DNA of 64,000 bases. It comes from an uncultured Bacteriovoracaceae bacterium. GTDB taxonomy: Bacteria; Bdellovibrionota; Bacteriovoracia; Bacteriovoracales; Bacteriovoracaceae. Positions 49,589-58,100 of this stretch are shown one piece after another (the stretch's first letter is position 1; each line of letters opens with the position of its first letter). The stretch spans positions 1 through 64,000 of the forward strand of contig CALHBF010000011.1 in NCBI GenBank assembly GCA_937931205.1, given 5' to 3'. Below the pieces are notes generated by a model that made no database searches, was not told the origin of the DNA, and saw nothing but the letters and a program-made list of their open reading frames with translations. Both the position numbers and the translations under genes were made by a program.

Positions 49589-50206
49589 TTACTCCTCTGC
49601 CGGAGGAAGAGTTACCTCGTTCAGATCATGAACAGTTCTCTTTCCGTCTTTAACCCAACTACCAAGTTGCTGAAGATAGGCCACCACGGCAATTGCTTCT
49701 TTCTTAGGAGTCGGTGGATTGGTCGATTCATCATAATACCAAGTGTATCCAGGCATCACTGAGTTGGGAGTTGTTGAACGAGGATCATAAAGATGGGCAA
49801 AATGCCAATCGTTACTCTTCTTACCTGCTTCACGAGTCAAATCCGGGCCAACTCGACGAGTACCAAAGAGATGAGGACGGTTAAGAAGATTTTCATACTC
49901 ACCAGGAGTAGAAACAGCTCCGTACATCATCGACTCTCCACCCACTGGACGAACATATTGAGAGTGACAGTGCCAGCAGGCCTCTTTAATATAGATATCA
50001 CGCCCTAAGAAAAGAGCTTCGTGATACTCATTTAAATCTTTGTAATAAACTTGAAATTCAGCAGGAATTTCTTTCGGCATACCACCGTCTTCGGGAATCC
50101 CAGAAGTCATCAATGCCGGCGCAATCCCTAGAGCAAGAAGGGCCATAATGAAAAAGCAGAAACCTGCGATAAGAAAAATTGTCGAAAAACGTTCTAAGCG
50201 ATTCAT
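49589..50206 (-). CDS. ccoO: cbb3-type cytochrome c oxidase subunit II
   Basis: 205 aa, typical length. N-terminal membrane anchor (about 8-32), haem c site C-W-H-C-H followed by S-Q-Y-V-R-P (diagnostic of CcoO), G-T-R-R-V-G-P-D-L, Met ligand region in V-M-P-G-Y. Passes electrons to CcoN. Two bases after ccoN. Confidence 0.93.
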   Translation of the reverse strand: MNRLERFSTIFLIAGFCFFIMALLALGIAPALMTSGIPEDGGMPKEIPAEFQVYYKDLNEYHEALFLGRDIYIKEACWHCHSQYVRPVGGESMMYGAVSTPGEYENLLNRPHLFGTRRVGPDLTREAGKKSNDWHFAHLYDPRSTTPNSVMPGYTWYYDESTNPPTPKKEAIAVVAYLQQLGSWVKDGKRTVHDLNEVTLPPAEE

Positions 50207-50208
50207 AA

Positions 50209-51612
50209 TTAACCTCTTGCTAGCTCAGAGTCTAATGCCGGAACTTCACTTGTCTTTGGTAGACGAGATTCTTTCCAAGTCATCACCATGTTAATGAAGA
50301 AACACATTGTTCCTGCAAAAATGGCAACACCAGAGAGAGTTCTCACCCACCAGAATGGTTTTGAAGCAACAACAGAATCAATGAATGGTACAAGTGACTT
50401 CCACATAAATCCTTGAACAAGACCTCCTGCCAGAAGATCAATATCCATCACCACAATTCCGATAAACGATAACCAAAAGTGCCAACGAGTCAGGCTTGCT
50501 GAATAGATAGGAGTATTAAGAAGTCTTGGGAACAAGTAGTAAATCCAAGCGAATGCCCAGAAGCTGAATGTTCCAAAAAGCACTAAGTGAGAGTGTCCTA
50601 CAACCCAGTCAGTGAAGTGAATGATCTCTTGGAAAGTGAGAGTTACTTGAACAGCACACTGAATACAAGTTACTAGATATGAAAGAGCACCAACAAGGAA
50701 GAATTGAAGGGATACGTTGGAAGTAACTTTTTTCCAATCACTTGCCATCGTCGCAATCACGTTAAACACCACTGTATAAACCACAACGTGAACACCTACA
50801 GAGGCAATAATAGAAGCGTACTGGGCCCACATAGGGATTGGTGAATAAAGATAGTGGTGAACAGAGTTCATCGGATAGAAGAACGCCAATCCCCAGAAAC
50901 CAATAAGAGATAGAGAGTGAGAAAAGAGAGGCTTACGCATCAGTACAGGCAGAAGATAATAAACCATCCCTGTTCCAATAGGAGTTACGAAAAGACCTAC
51001 CAAATCGTGAATGTACATTGACGAAATAGTCGCCCCACCCGTTCCAGCGAAAACAAACTCTGGAAGGAAGTTACCCATAACAAATACCAGCGGAGTCCAA
51101 ATAAGGGCCGCTAATACGTACCAAATAGTGACGTAATATGGCTCATGACGTCCGCGCCAAATTGAAGTCACCACATTGACCACATAAAGCACAACCACCA
51201 ATGCAATGAACGGGTCAAGAATAACGGGAGTCTCACCCCACTCTTGTGCCTGGCCAAAGCCTGCAAGGATAAGTACGACAGTCAAAACAACCAGTGTGTT
51301 ATAGGCCCAGAAGACAAACCAACCCAATTTCTCAGAGAGAATCGGCTTATTGGTTAACTTCGGAATCATATAAAGAACAATGGCAAAAAAGATATTGGCA
51401 AGCCAGCCATAGGCCACTGCTTGAGTATGTACCATTCTCACTCTACCAGGAGAAAAGAAGGCAATATCTTTAAGAGGATAAAGATCGATGAATTGCATGG
51501 AATATCCCAGACCGGCGATAACAACGATCAGAATAACCACAAAACTCATCATCATGTGGGCCTTAACAAGGCCGTAGGGAACCAGAGGATTTCTAGAATT
51601 TTCTTGAGTCAT
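50209..51612 (-). CDS. ccoN: cbb3-type cytochrome c oxidase subunit I
   Basis: 467 aa, about 12 membrane helices. Conserved His ligands in V-R-M-V-H-T-Q (low-spin haem b), Y-Y-L-L-P-V and N-S-V-H-H-Y-L-Y (copper B pair), and V-V-G-H-S-H-L-V-L-F-G. The binuclear centre reduces oxygen to water with proton pumping. cbb3 enzymes have high oxygen affinity. Upstream of ccoO. Confidence 0.94.
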   Translation of the reverse strand: MTQENSRNPLVPYGLVKAHMMMSFVVILIVVIAGLGYSMQFIDLYPLKDIAFFSPGRVRMVHTQAVAYGWLANIFFAIVLYMIPKLTNKPILSEKLGWFVFWAYNTLVVLTVVLILAGFGQAQEWGETPVILDPFIALVVVLYVVNVVTSIWRGRHEPYYVTIWYVLAALIWTPLVFVMGNFLPEFVFAGTGGATISSMYIHDLVGLFVTPIGTGMVYYLLPVLMRKPLFSHSLSLIGFWGLAFFYPMNSVHHYLYSPIPMWAQYASIIASVGVHVVVYTVVFNVIATMASDWKKVTSNVSLQFFLVGALSYLVTCIQCAVQVTLTFQEIIHFTDWVVGHSHLVLFGTFSFWAFAWIYYLFPRLLNTPIYSASLTRWHFWLSFIGIVVMDIDLLAGGLVQGFMWKSLVPFIDSVVASKPFWWVRTLSGVAIFAGTMCFFINMVMTWKESRLPKTSEVPALDSELARG

Positions 51613-51620
51613 AACAATAC

Positions 51621-52445
51621 CTATTTATCTTTAATTTCAGTAGCAATTGATTGAGATTGAATAAGAGGAATAGGAAGTTTATTTAAATCATAAACACCAT
51701 TCTCAACACCTCTCATATAAAGAACCCACGCTGCCAGATCCCAGAGAGCATCATCGGAATAAACATCCTTATAAGAAGACATGGGAGTACCGTTCACCCC
51801 TGTTAGCAGAATGCGATAGATATCTTTAACTGATTTTCCTGATTTGATCGTGAGCTTTGCTAAGTTAGCAGGACGAATCGGTTGCTCCCAATCATCTTGA
51901 AGATCAACTGCTCCTTCTCCATCTCCATAGCCGCGATCACCATGACAAAGAACGCAGGATTCAACAAAAAGCTCCTTCCCTTTCTTTGCGCGAACAATGA
52001 ATTTCGAGAAATCTTTGAAATCTTCCTCTGGAAATGCGGCCCCAATCACTGCAGGAGCGAAATTGGCAGAATCATTCCACATCGGAGAAAATGTTTTGAT
52101 ATATTCAACAATGGCAAAACGCTCCTGCTCCGGAACATCTGCAAAACTAGGCATACTGGAATTAGGAATACCGCGAGAAATGGTATTCATCAGATCATGA
52201 TCACTAGGTAGTGTTCCTAAAGGGGAAGAACGAAATTTAAAAATCCCTGTCGTAAAATCACGTGGTTTAGGATCTAAAAACTTAGCTCCAGGTCCTAGAC
52301 CATCACCCTTATCTCCATGGCAACCAGCGCATCTATTCAGATAGGCCATCTTTCCATGAGCAATCAATTCCTGACGGGCCACTGATTGCACAAAAGGCGA
52401 AGCAAAACTTGTTGTTGAAAACAAAAGTAACAAGAGAACTTTCAT
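51621..52445 (-). CDS. Diheme cytochrome c of the cbb3 operon
   Basis: 274 aa with a signal peptide (to about 16). Two haem c sites: C-A-G-C-H-G-D-K-G-D-G and C-V-L-C-H-G-D-R-G-Y-G-D-G, with Met ligands in S-S-M-P-S-F and T-P-M-S-S-Y. Two haems match CcoP, but the gene lies before ccoN and there is no separate anchor beyond the signal. It may take the place of CcoP as the electron entry subunit, or deliver electrons as a periplasmic carrier. First gene of the operon, GAGGAG five bases before ATG. Confidence 0.85.
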   Translation of the reverse strand: MKVLLLLLFSTTSFASPFVQSVARQELIAHGKMAYLNRCAGCHGDKGDGLGPGAKFLDPKPRDFTTGIFKFRSSPLGTLPSDHDLMNTISRGIPNSSMPSFADVPEQERFAIVEYIKTFSPMWNDSANFAPAVIGAAFPEEDFKDFSKFIVRAKKGKELFVESCVLCHGDRGYGDGEGAVDLQDDWEQPIRPANLAKLTIKSGKSVKDIYRILLTGVNGTPMSSYKDVYSDDALWDLAAWVLYMRGVENGVYDLNKLPIPLIQSQSIATEIKDK

Positions 52446-52450
52446 GACTA

Positions 52451-52470
52451 CTCCTCACATATTTGAGGAG
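52451..52470 (-). promoter_or_regulatory. Inverted repeat containing the cytochrome ribosome site
   Basis: Minus strand: CTCCTCA, six bases, TGAGGAG, then TAGTC and the ATG. The second arm is the Shine-Dalgarno and the first is its exact complement. If transcribed whole it could hide the ribosome site; if the transcript starts inside it, it may be an operator. Confidence 0.45.
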
Positions 52471-52512
52471 ATACTAAGAGTTTAAAGACAGTTAAAACAT
52501 GATTTAGATCAT
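52471..52512 (-). promoter_or_regulatory. FNR/CRP-like site and promoter of the cbb3 operon
   Basis: ATGAT-TTAG-ATCAT at 52499-52512 is a perfect dyad close to the FNR consensus TTGAT-N4-ATCAA. A TAGTAT hexamer at 52476-52471 would put the start near 52464, 41.5 bases from the dyad centre, the class II spacing. cbb3 genes are commonly FNR/ANR-controlled. The site overlaps the queA stop codon. Confidence 0.4.
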
Positions 52513-53570
52513 GAATGAGTTTTTAATTTATTTGGATCGCGAATAATCAACATTCCATCGCCATAGGAATAAAAACGATACTTATTATTGATCGCCGTCT
52601 GATAAAGCTCCAAAGTTTTTTCTCGGCCAACCAGTGCACTCACTAGCATGATGAGTGATGATTTTGGTAAGTGAAAATTAGTTACCATAGCATCAATGGA
52701 TTTTACTGGTTTTCCCGGATAGAGAAAAATACTAGTCCCTTGAAATTCACCAGGTAGACACTCTATTTTACCATTTTGATAACAGCTCTCAAGTGTGCGC
52801 AAACTAGTTGTTCCTACTGCCACTCGAAATTGTGCCTGATTAATAATGGCGAGATTCTCTTCATCAATTGAGTAAAATTCTTCATGCATCTGATGATCTA
52901 AAATATTTTCACTTTTTACAGGAGCAAAAGTTCCGGCCCCCACGTGTAGGGTCACAGTGGCCAGCTTAAATTTCTCTTTTAATTTATCGAGAAGTTTTTC
53001 AGAAAAGTGCAATCCAGCAGTCGGAACGGCCACAGAACCAACATCTTTGGCGTAAACTGTTTGATAGGTTTCCTTATCCGCTTCATCAGATTCCCCTCCA
53101 CGAATATAAGGGGGAATAGGTACTTTTCCAATCTCATCCAAATGAGTCAGAAAATCCTGATGAGAGCAAGAGACTGACACCTTGAATCCTTTCTCTGTGA
53201 TTTTGGCGAGGATCACCTTGAGCCCATCAAAAAGAAACTCATCTCCCACTTTTCTTTTACCCGAAGCCTTGATCATCGCTGGATAAAGACCTTCTTCATC
53301 ATGCATAAGTGTAAGGATGAAAACTTCGGCTTCCCCACCGCTGGGCTTTCTCCCAATTAAACGGCAAGGAAAGACTTTTGAGCGATTAAAAATGAAAGTA
53401 GACCCTTCAGGCAGAAAATCACCAATATGCTCATAACTGGAATGAGTGATGGTATCCGTGGCCTCATGATAAACTAAGAGCTTAGAAGAATGTCGGTTAG
53501 CAACAGGTCTTGAGGCAATTAACTCTTCAGGAAGGTGATAATCATAACTTGAGAGATCAAAATCAGTCAT
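52509..53570 (-). CDS. queA: tRNA preQ1 ribosyltransferase-isomerase QueA
   Basis: 353 aa, normal length. D-L-S-S-Y-D-Y-H-L-P-E-E-L-I-A opening, F-N-R-S-K-V-F-P-C-R, G-T-S-I-F-L-Y-P-G, and the conserved end S-S-L-I-M-L-V-S-A, Y-R-F-Y-S-Y-G-D-G-M-L-I. Uses SAM ribose to convert preQ1 in tRNA to epoxyqueuosine. It probably has its own promoter in the 62-base spacer shared with the plus-strand small gene. Confidence 0.95.
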   Translation of the reverse strand: MTDFDLSSYDYHLPEELIASRPVANRHSSKLLVYHEATDTITHSSYEHIGDFLPEGSTFIFNRSKVFPCRLIGRKPSGGEAEVFILTLMHDEEGLYPAMIKASGKRKVGDEFLFDGLKVILAKITEKGFKVSVSCSHQDFLTHLDEIGKVPIPPYIRGGESDEADKETYQTVYAKDVGSVAVPTAGLHFSEKLLDKLKEKFKLATVTLHVGAGTFAPVKSENILDHQMHEEFYSIDEENLAIINQAQFRVAVGTTSLRTLESCYQNGKIECLPGEFQGTSIFLYPGKPVKSIDAMVTNFHLPKSSLIMLVSALVGREKTLELYQTAINNKYRFYSYGDGMLIIRDPNKLKTHS

Positions 53571-53632
53571 TTTTTCAAAAACCTTTCAATTCACTTGAAA
53601 TATGGGTAGCCTAAATATGGGAGATTTTACGA

Positions 53633-53902
53633 ATGAAAGTTCTCACTTTTTTAATGTTCTGCCTACCATTTTCTCTTTTAGCGGCCACTGGTGTGGTTGA
53701 AGAGGGAATTATCCTGCAAGATGAATTACGATTCCTCGAAGAAGCGGCCCAGAAGACATATCAATCCGCGGAACTTGGACCGGAAATCATCAATAGCACT
53801 CGTAATTCTGATGAATTAGATCTTGAGTCCACTTATTTTAATAATAATGGAAGTCAGGATGAGGTCAGTGTACGAGCAGGTGCCCCTCGTCGCCGACGCT
53901 AA
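53633..53902 (+). CDS. Small secreted protein, unknown
   Basis: 89 aa with a signal peptide (to about 17, FSLLAAT). Acidic middle and a short basic end (R-A-G-A-P-R-R-R-R). No recognised family. Preceded by TGGGAGATTTTACGA, so a ribosome site (GGGAG) exists. Ends overlapping the convergent 79-aa gene by four bases. Divergent from queA. Confidence 0.55.
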   Translation: MKVLTFLMFCLPFSLLAATGVVEEGIILQDELRFLEEAAQKTYQSAELGPEIINSTRNSDELDLESTYFNNNGSQDEVSVRAGAPRRRR

Positions 53903-54138
53903 GATTGAAATCTCAGCTTTAAACTCAGCACCTTTTCGACAATCTGATCAACAAAGTTTTTTGCCATTAAAAACGTCGGATAATCTTTCACTGAATTTAA
54001 AACCACCTTAAGCAGTTCATTTAAAATATTAAGCAGAGGCCTTAAATTGAGACGCTCAACCATATAGTCCCAAACATTCTCTGTTGGGTGAACGGTAGTT
54101 CCTTTAACAACATAAAGTGGGTTTTTAGGCTTACTCAT
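53899..54138 (-). CDS. Small partner of the ParA-like ATPase, unknown
   Basis: 79 aa, no signal. Begins [12 protein letters not shown], then mostly helical ([13 protein letters not shown]). Overlaps the ParA stop by four bases, so they are coupled. Orphan ParA-type ATPases are often paired with a small protein that stimulates ATP hydrolysis or names the cargo; here that role is inference. Confidence 0.55.
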   Translation of the reverse strand: MSKPKNPLYVVKGTTVHPTENVWDYMVERLNLRPLLNILNELLKVVLNSVKDYPTFLMAKNFVDQIVEKVLSLKLRFQS

Positions 54139-54974
54139 TGCAACTCCTTTTCAATCGAACTAGCGAGTTCTTTAAACTGCTCTTGAAGTTGGGCAAAGTC
54201 AGCTCCCTTATAGTCAAAGACAGACTTTCCTTGAGACAAAGATTTTCCAAATTGTACTTTATTAGTGAAAGCACTATGAATGACTCCGTGCTTAAGCTCT
54301 TCTCTCATTTTCTCCATATCAGTCACCGCCTGTTTACGGCGTGAATCAAGAAGATTGGGAACGTAGCCTAAGTTTTTTGGAACAGGACAAATTTGCATAT
54401 CTTCAATGTCAGAGAGGACATTCTGCATATTAATCAGACCTTGCTCTGAAAAACGATCAGGAATGAAAGGAAAGAGCACTCCATCGACAGCGCACATGAT
54501 GTTAACGACCAGTAATCCTAGCGTCGGTGGGCCATCAATAATGATCACGTCATACTTTGTTTTTAATTCATGCTTTTCAATCAAGCGCTTTAAGATAAGC
54601 TGCCTTGGAGCAGTGATACCGGCCACAGTTAATTCAAATCCAGAAAGTTCCTGTCCAGAAGGAAGGAGATCAATATTATCCCCTACTTTTTGTATAACAT
54701 CTTCCAGCATGCACTGGGTGTGAAGTGGCTTTAACTCCTTGACTGAATTAATCAGGAGATGGTGAATATTAAATTCAGGAGTCTTTTTTAAAAAGAGTGA
54801 AGAAAAGTTCGCCTGTGGATCCATATCCAAGCAAAGAACTCTTTTATTTTTAGCAAAGGAGTGGGCCAGATTAAAAGCGAGAGTGGTTTTACCAACCCCA
54901 CCTTTTTGATTCATTAAAGCGATTGCTTTGCCTGAGTTCTGCGCTCTTGTATCCTGTTTAAAGAAAGAAAACAT
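54135..54974 (-). CDS. ParA/MinD-family ATPase
   Basis: 279 aa. Deviant Walker A K-G-G-V-G-K-T-T near residue 25, [15 protein letters not shown]. No N-terminal helix-turn-helix, and no parB or parS seen beside it. It is therefore probably an orphan positioning ATPase rather than the chromosome partition protein. Genes of a coupled 79-aa partner and a 1420-aa lipoprotein flank it. Confidence 0.85.
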   Translation of the reverse strand: MFSFFKQDTRAQNSGKAIALMNQKGGVGKTTLAFNLAHSFAKNKRVLCLDMDPQANFSSLFLKKTPEFNIHHLLINSVKELKPLHTQCMLEDVIQKVGDNIDLLPSGQELSGFELTVAGITAPRQLILKRLIEKHELKTKYDVIIIDGPPTLGLLVVNIMCAVDGVLFPFIPDRFSEQGLINMQNVLSDIEDMQICPVPKNLGYVPNLLDSRRKQAVTDMEKMREELKHGVIHSAFTNKVQFGKSLSQGKSVFDYKGADFAQLQEQFKELASSIEKELQ

Positions 54975-55088
54975 AAGTCTAACTCCTTGATAGCTCTATT
55001 GTCTAAAAACTGTCTACCAACTGTAAATGGCAAATTTTTTAATCTGCCCACTTCGAGAGGCATTTTTTTCCTTCCCCTTTGGGGATCT

Positions 55089-55116
55089 TAAAAAAAATCA
55101 CTGTTATAGCCGATAG
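55089..55116 (+). promoter_or_regulatory. Sigma-28 (FliA)-like promoter of the 1420-aa lipoprotein
   Basis: TAAA (55089-55092), 16 bases, GCCGATAG (55109-55116). Seven of eight -10 positions match the FliA consensus, and the -10 is identical to that before the protease operon. Predicted start about 55123 leaves a 24-base leader with AAGGAAG before ATG at 55147. Confidence 0.45.
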
Positions 55117-55146
55117 AGCTAATGATAGACCACGAAGGAAGAGACT

Positions 55147-58100
55147 ATGGTAGGTTTCAACATGATTAAGCTTTGGCTACTTTTGATCACAATGATTGTG
55201 ATCACAGGCTGTATTCCGCAAAGTAAAACAACTGAATGTAAGGATAATGAAGCATTCAATGCGATTCAAAGGCGATGTCTGCCGGTGAATCCAAATGAGA
55301 CTTCATTTATCAAAATCAAATCTCCTGTTCCTACTGCAGGAATTACTATTGCAGGCTCATCGGGATCTCCTATTTCATTCACTGTGATGATCGAAAACCC
55401 ATATAAGAAAAATTATCGTCTTCAGTGGCTAAGAAATTTTAATGGTGTTCAATCAACTCTTTACTCTCCGAGTGCTCCTTCTGCCGATCTTGTTAATCAT
55501 CCTTATCAAATTTCTTTAGTTCCTTCGGCCGATCTTTTCGGAGCAATCGGTACGCACGTCATCACAGCGCAAGTGCTGGATGCCACAAATAACAATGTCA
55601 TTGATTCACATGCCTTTACTCTTAATCTGACTTCAGACCCTACTCCTTATGGTCAGGGATTTAGTCCAAGTTTAAGTGTTCCTCTTACTTTCAGCACAAC
55701 AAGCTCAAATACTGTTTTTGCTTTTGACGTTTTAAGAAATGGCCGTGCCATGAATACGCCAACAGTAAGCTGGAGACTAGTAAAACTTACAGGAGCTGCA
55801 CTTGCTCCAAGAGTTGAAGTTGATACTCTGGTTAATACGAATAGTCCTCAGAACGTAACATTTGACTTCAATCCAACAAATCCGATGAACGACATGATTC
55901 CTCCATCGGCACCATACCTGGCCTATGTTGGAAACTATCGACTTGAAGCCAGTATCGTTGACGGAGCAACCACATTCTCAACTTACTACTGGGATATCAC
56001 AATTAAACATCCCGACCTTGGTCAAATTGTTGTGGCCAACAACCCTGTTCCAGGAGACGCGGCCAACAGTGTGAGAGCATTCAATGGTATCCCTTATGGA
56101 AACGTCACTCTTCCTAACTTCTCATACAACAATTCTCTGACTCGTTCACAGTTTTGTGTACAAGTATCAGACCCGGATGGACGCTATGGTAACGGTGTTC
56201 ACGTTCGTTATTATCTAGGTAACTCAACTGGACATGTGTATCAGGGACTCACAACAGGTGCAGATGATACAATCTGCTTAGAAGATGCATCAGCAGCAAT
56301 TAAAAATACCATCGTGTTCAGTGATCCGAATCCAGATTTATCTTGGAGCACACAAATCAAAGCAAAAGTCTTTGATGCACAAACTGGTGAAGAATACACT
56401 ACGTTTGTAGCTGGAGTTTATCCTCTGGTATGGAATGTTCAAGTCGAACCGACTAACAAGCCACCAGTTCTTACTTTCGTTGATGCAGGAGCGGTTGCCT
56501 GTACAAGCACCATCGTTTCCACTAAGAATGGTTGCGCGGTCACTCAATCAAACGATGCGATTGATAACTTCTTCAATGTTTCTTTCCAAATTCAAGATGA
56601 ACATTATACCGATGCTGCAGAATTTGCTTACACAGCAACCTTAAGCCGAGGAGCAGTTGTCGTTGATAGCTCTTGTCAGAAGGCCTTTGGCGCAGCTGGA
56701 GGGCCAACCTTTACTTGTCAGTTAAAAGTTCCTTCTTATGATGCTCTAGGATCAATTGATCCGACTCTTGATGATTGGAGGGTTTCAGTCAATGTCACTG
56801 ATAGTGGTTCACCTTTTACAGCAACTCAGAAGAGCTCAACTCTCATTTGGAATCTTAGTGTTCGCGAAATTAACTATCGCCCTATCATTAACAATGTGAT
56901 GACTTATCAAAACTTGGTTGCAACCACTACTTTCTCGGAAAAAGATACAGCAACTTTCCAGGTTCAAATGACTGATCCGGAGCGAGATGAATATATCATC
57001 GAGCTTGCCCGTTGTGGTGCGACTCTTGCTGATGCGGATTGTACAACCCTGCAAACAACAACAAGAACATTTTTAAATCAAGGTGATTACTTAACCAATA
57101 GACGTTTGAACTACACGATCCCCGATGGTTTCATTGGGGCCAATGTTCTTTCACAAGTAGTTACATTTAGAATTAAAGTTATCAACTACGCTTCAACACT
57201 TGATCCACTCATTCAACTTCCGAATGAAGCTATTTCTAGTATTGATGTTACAATCAATAACTGGAACCCAGCTCCAGTGTATGCCAACATCAATGCTATT
57301 GATACGAAAGCCCCAACAATGTCAGACCCACTGGGCATCGACTATTGGGCATTTGGATCATTCCCTCTTACTCTTGACCCAGCAACAATCACTGATGCAT
57401 CTGAATATGCATTAGAAGGAAACATTACTTACCAATGGTGGATTGCTCCTCACAGTATGACTCCAACATGGACTCAGATTGGAGGTGGTAATACCAGAAT
57501 TTTAAGATGGACTCCAGGGACAACCATGGCATCTGGAAACTATTTTATTAAACTTTGTGTGACTGATGGTTACCCGACTCGCTCTACTGTAGATCCAAAT
57601 GGTGGGGCCACTCTTTGTAATAATCCAGCGATCGTGAGCGTCTACAATAATTTCTTAACAACCGCTCCACTGAATGTAACGACTTCAGGACAAATCATTA
57701 CCAATGCCCCTGCGGTATGGATTGATACGAGTGCCACTGGTAATATTACAACAGGCACAGGTTCTTCAAAAATCATCTACAGTGCTTACGTCACTCACGA
57801 CTCTGGAGCTGGCAGCTTCCGCATTCATGTCCAGAAGAGCATTTACAATATTGATGATACTGGCCGCATGCAGGTTCTGGGAGAACTGGATTTTGATGCC
57901 ATCAACCCGCTTGAGCAAGATGCTAGTTTTAACATCCTTGATGTTAAAGATTTAAGACTTATCGGTGATGATAACAGTCTTTATATCGCTTATCTTGCAA
58001 ACTTTGTTAACGACGATCATGACCTGGGATACAAACCAGAAATTAGAAGAATCTATAAAGGTATCAACAGAGGTCTTAAAGTTGCTCCAAATCTGCATGA

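Noticed and set aside
51882..52211. 109-residue plus-strand frame
   Set aside because: Antisense to the diheme cytochrome gene, whose CxxCH motifs are unambiguous.
54406..54723. 105-residue plus-strand frame
   Set aside because: Antisense to the ParA-like gene; no start signal or recognisable domain.
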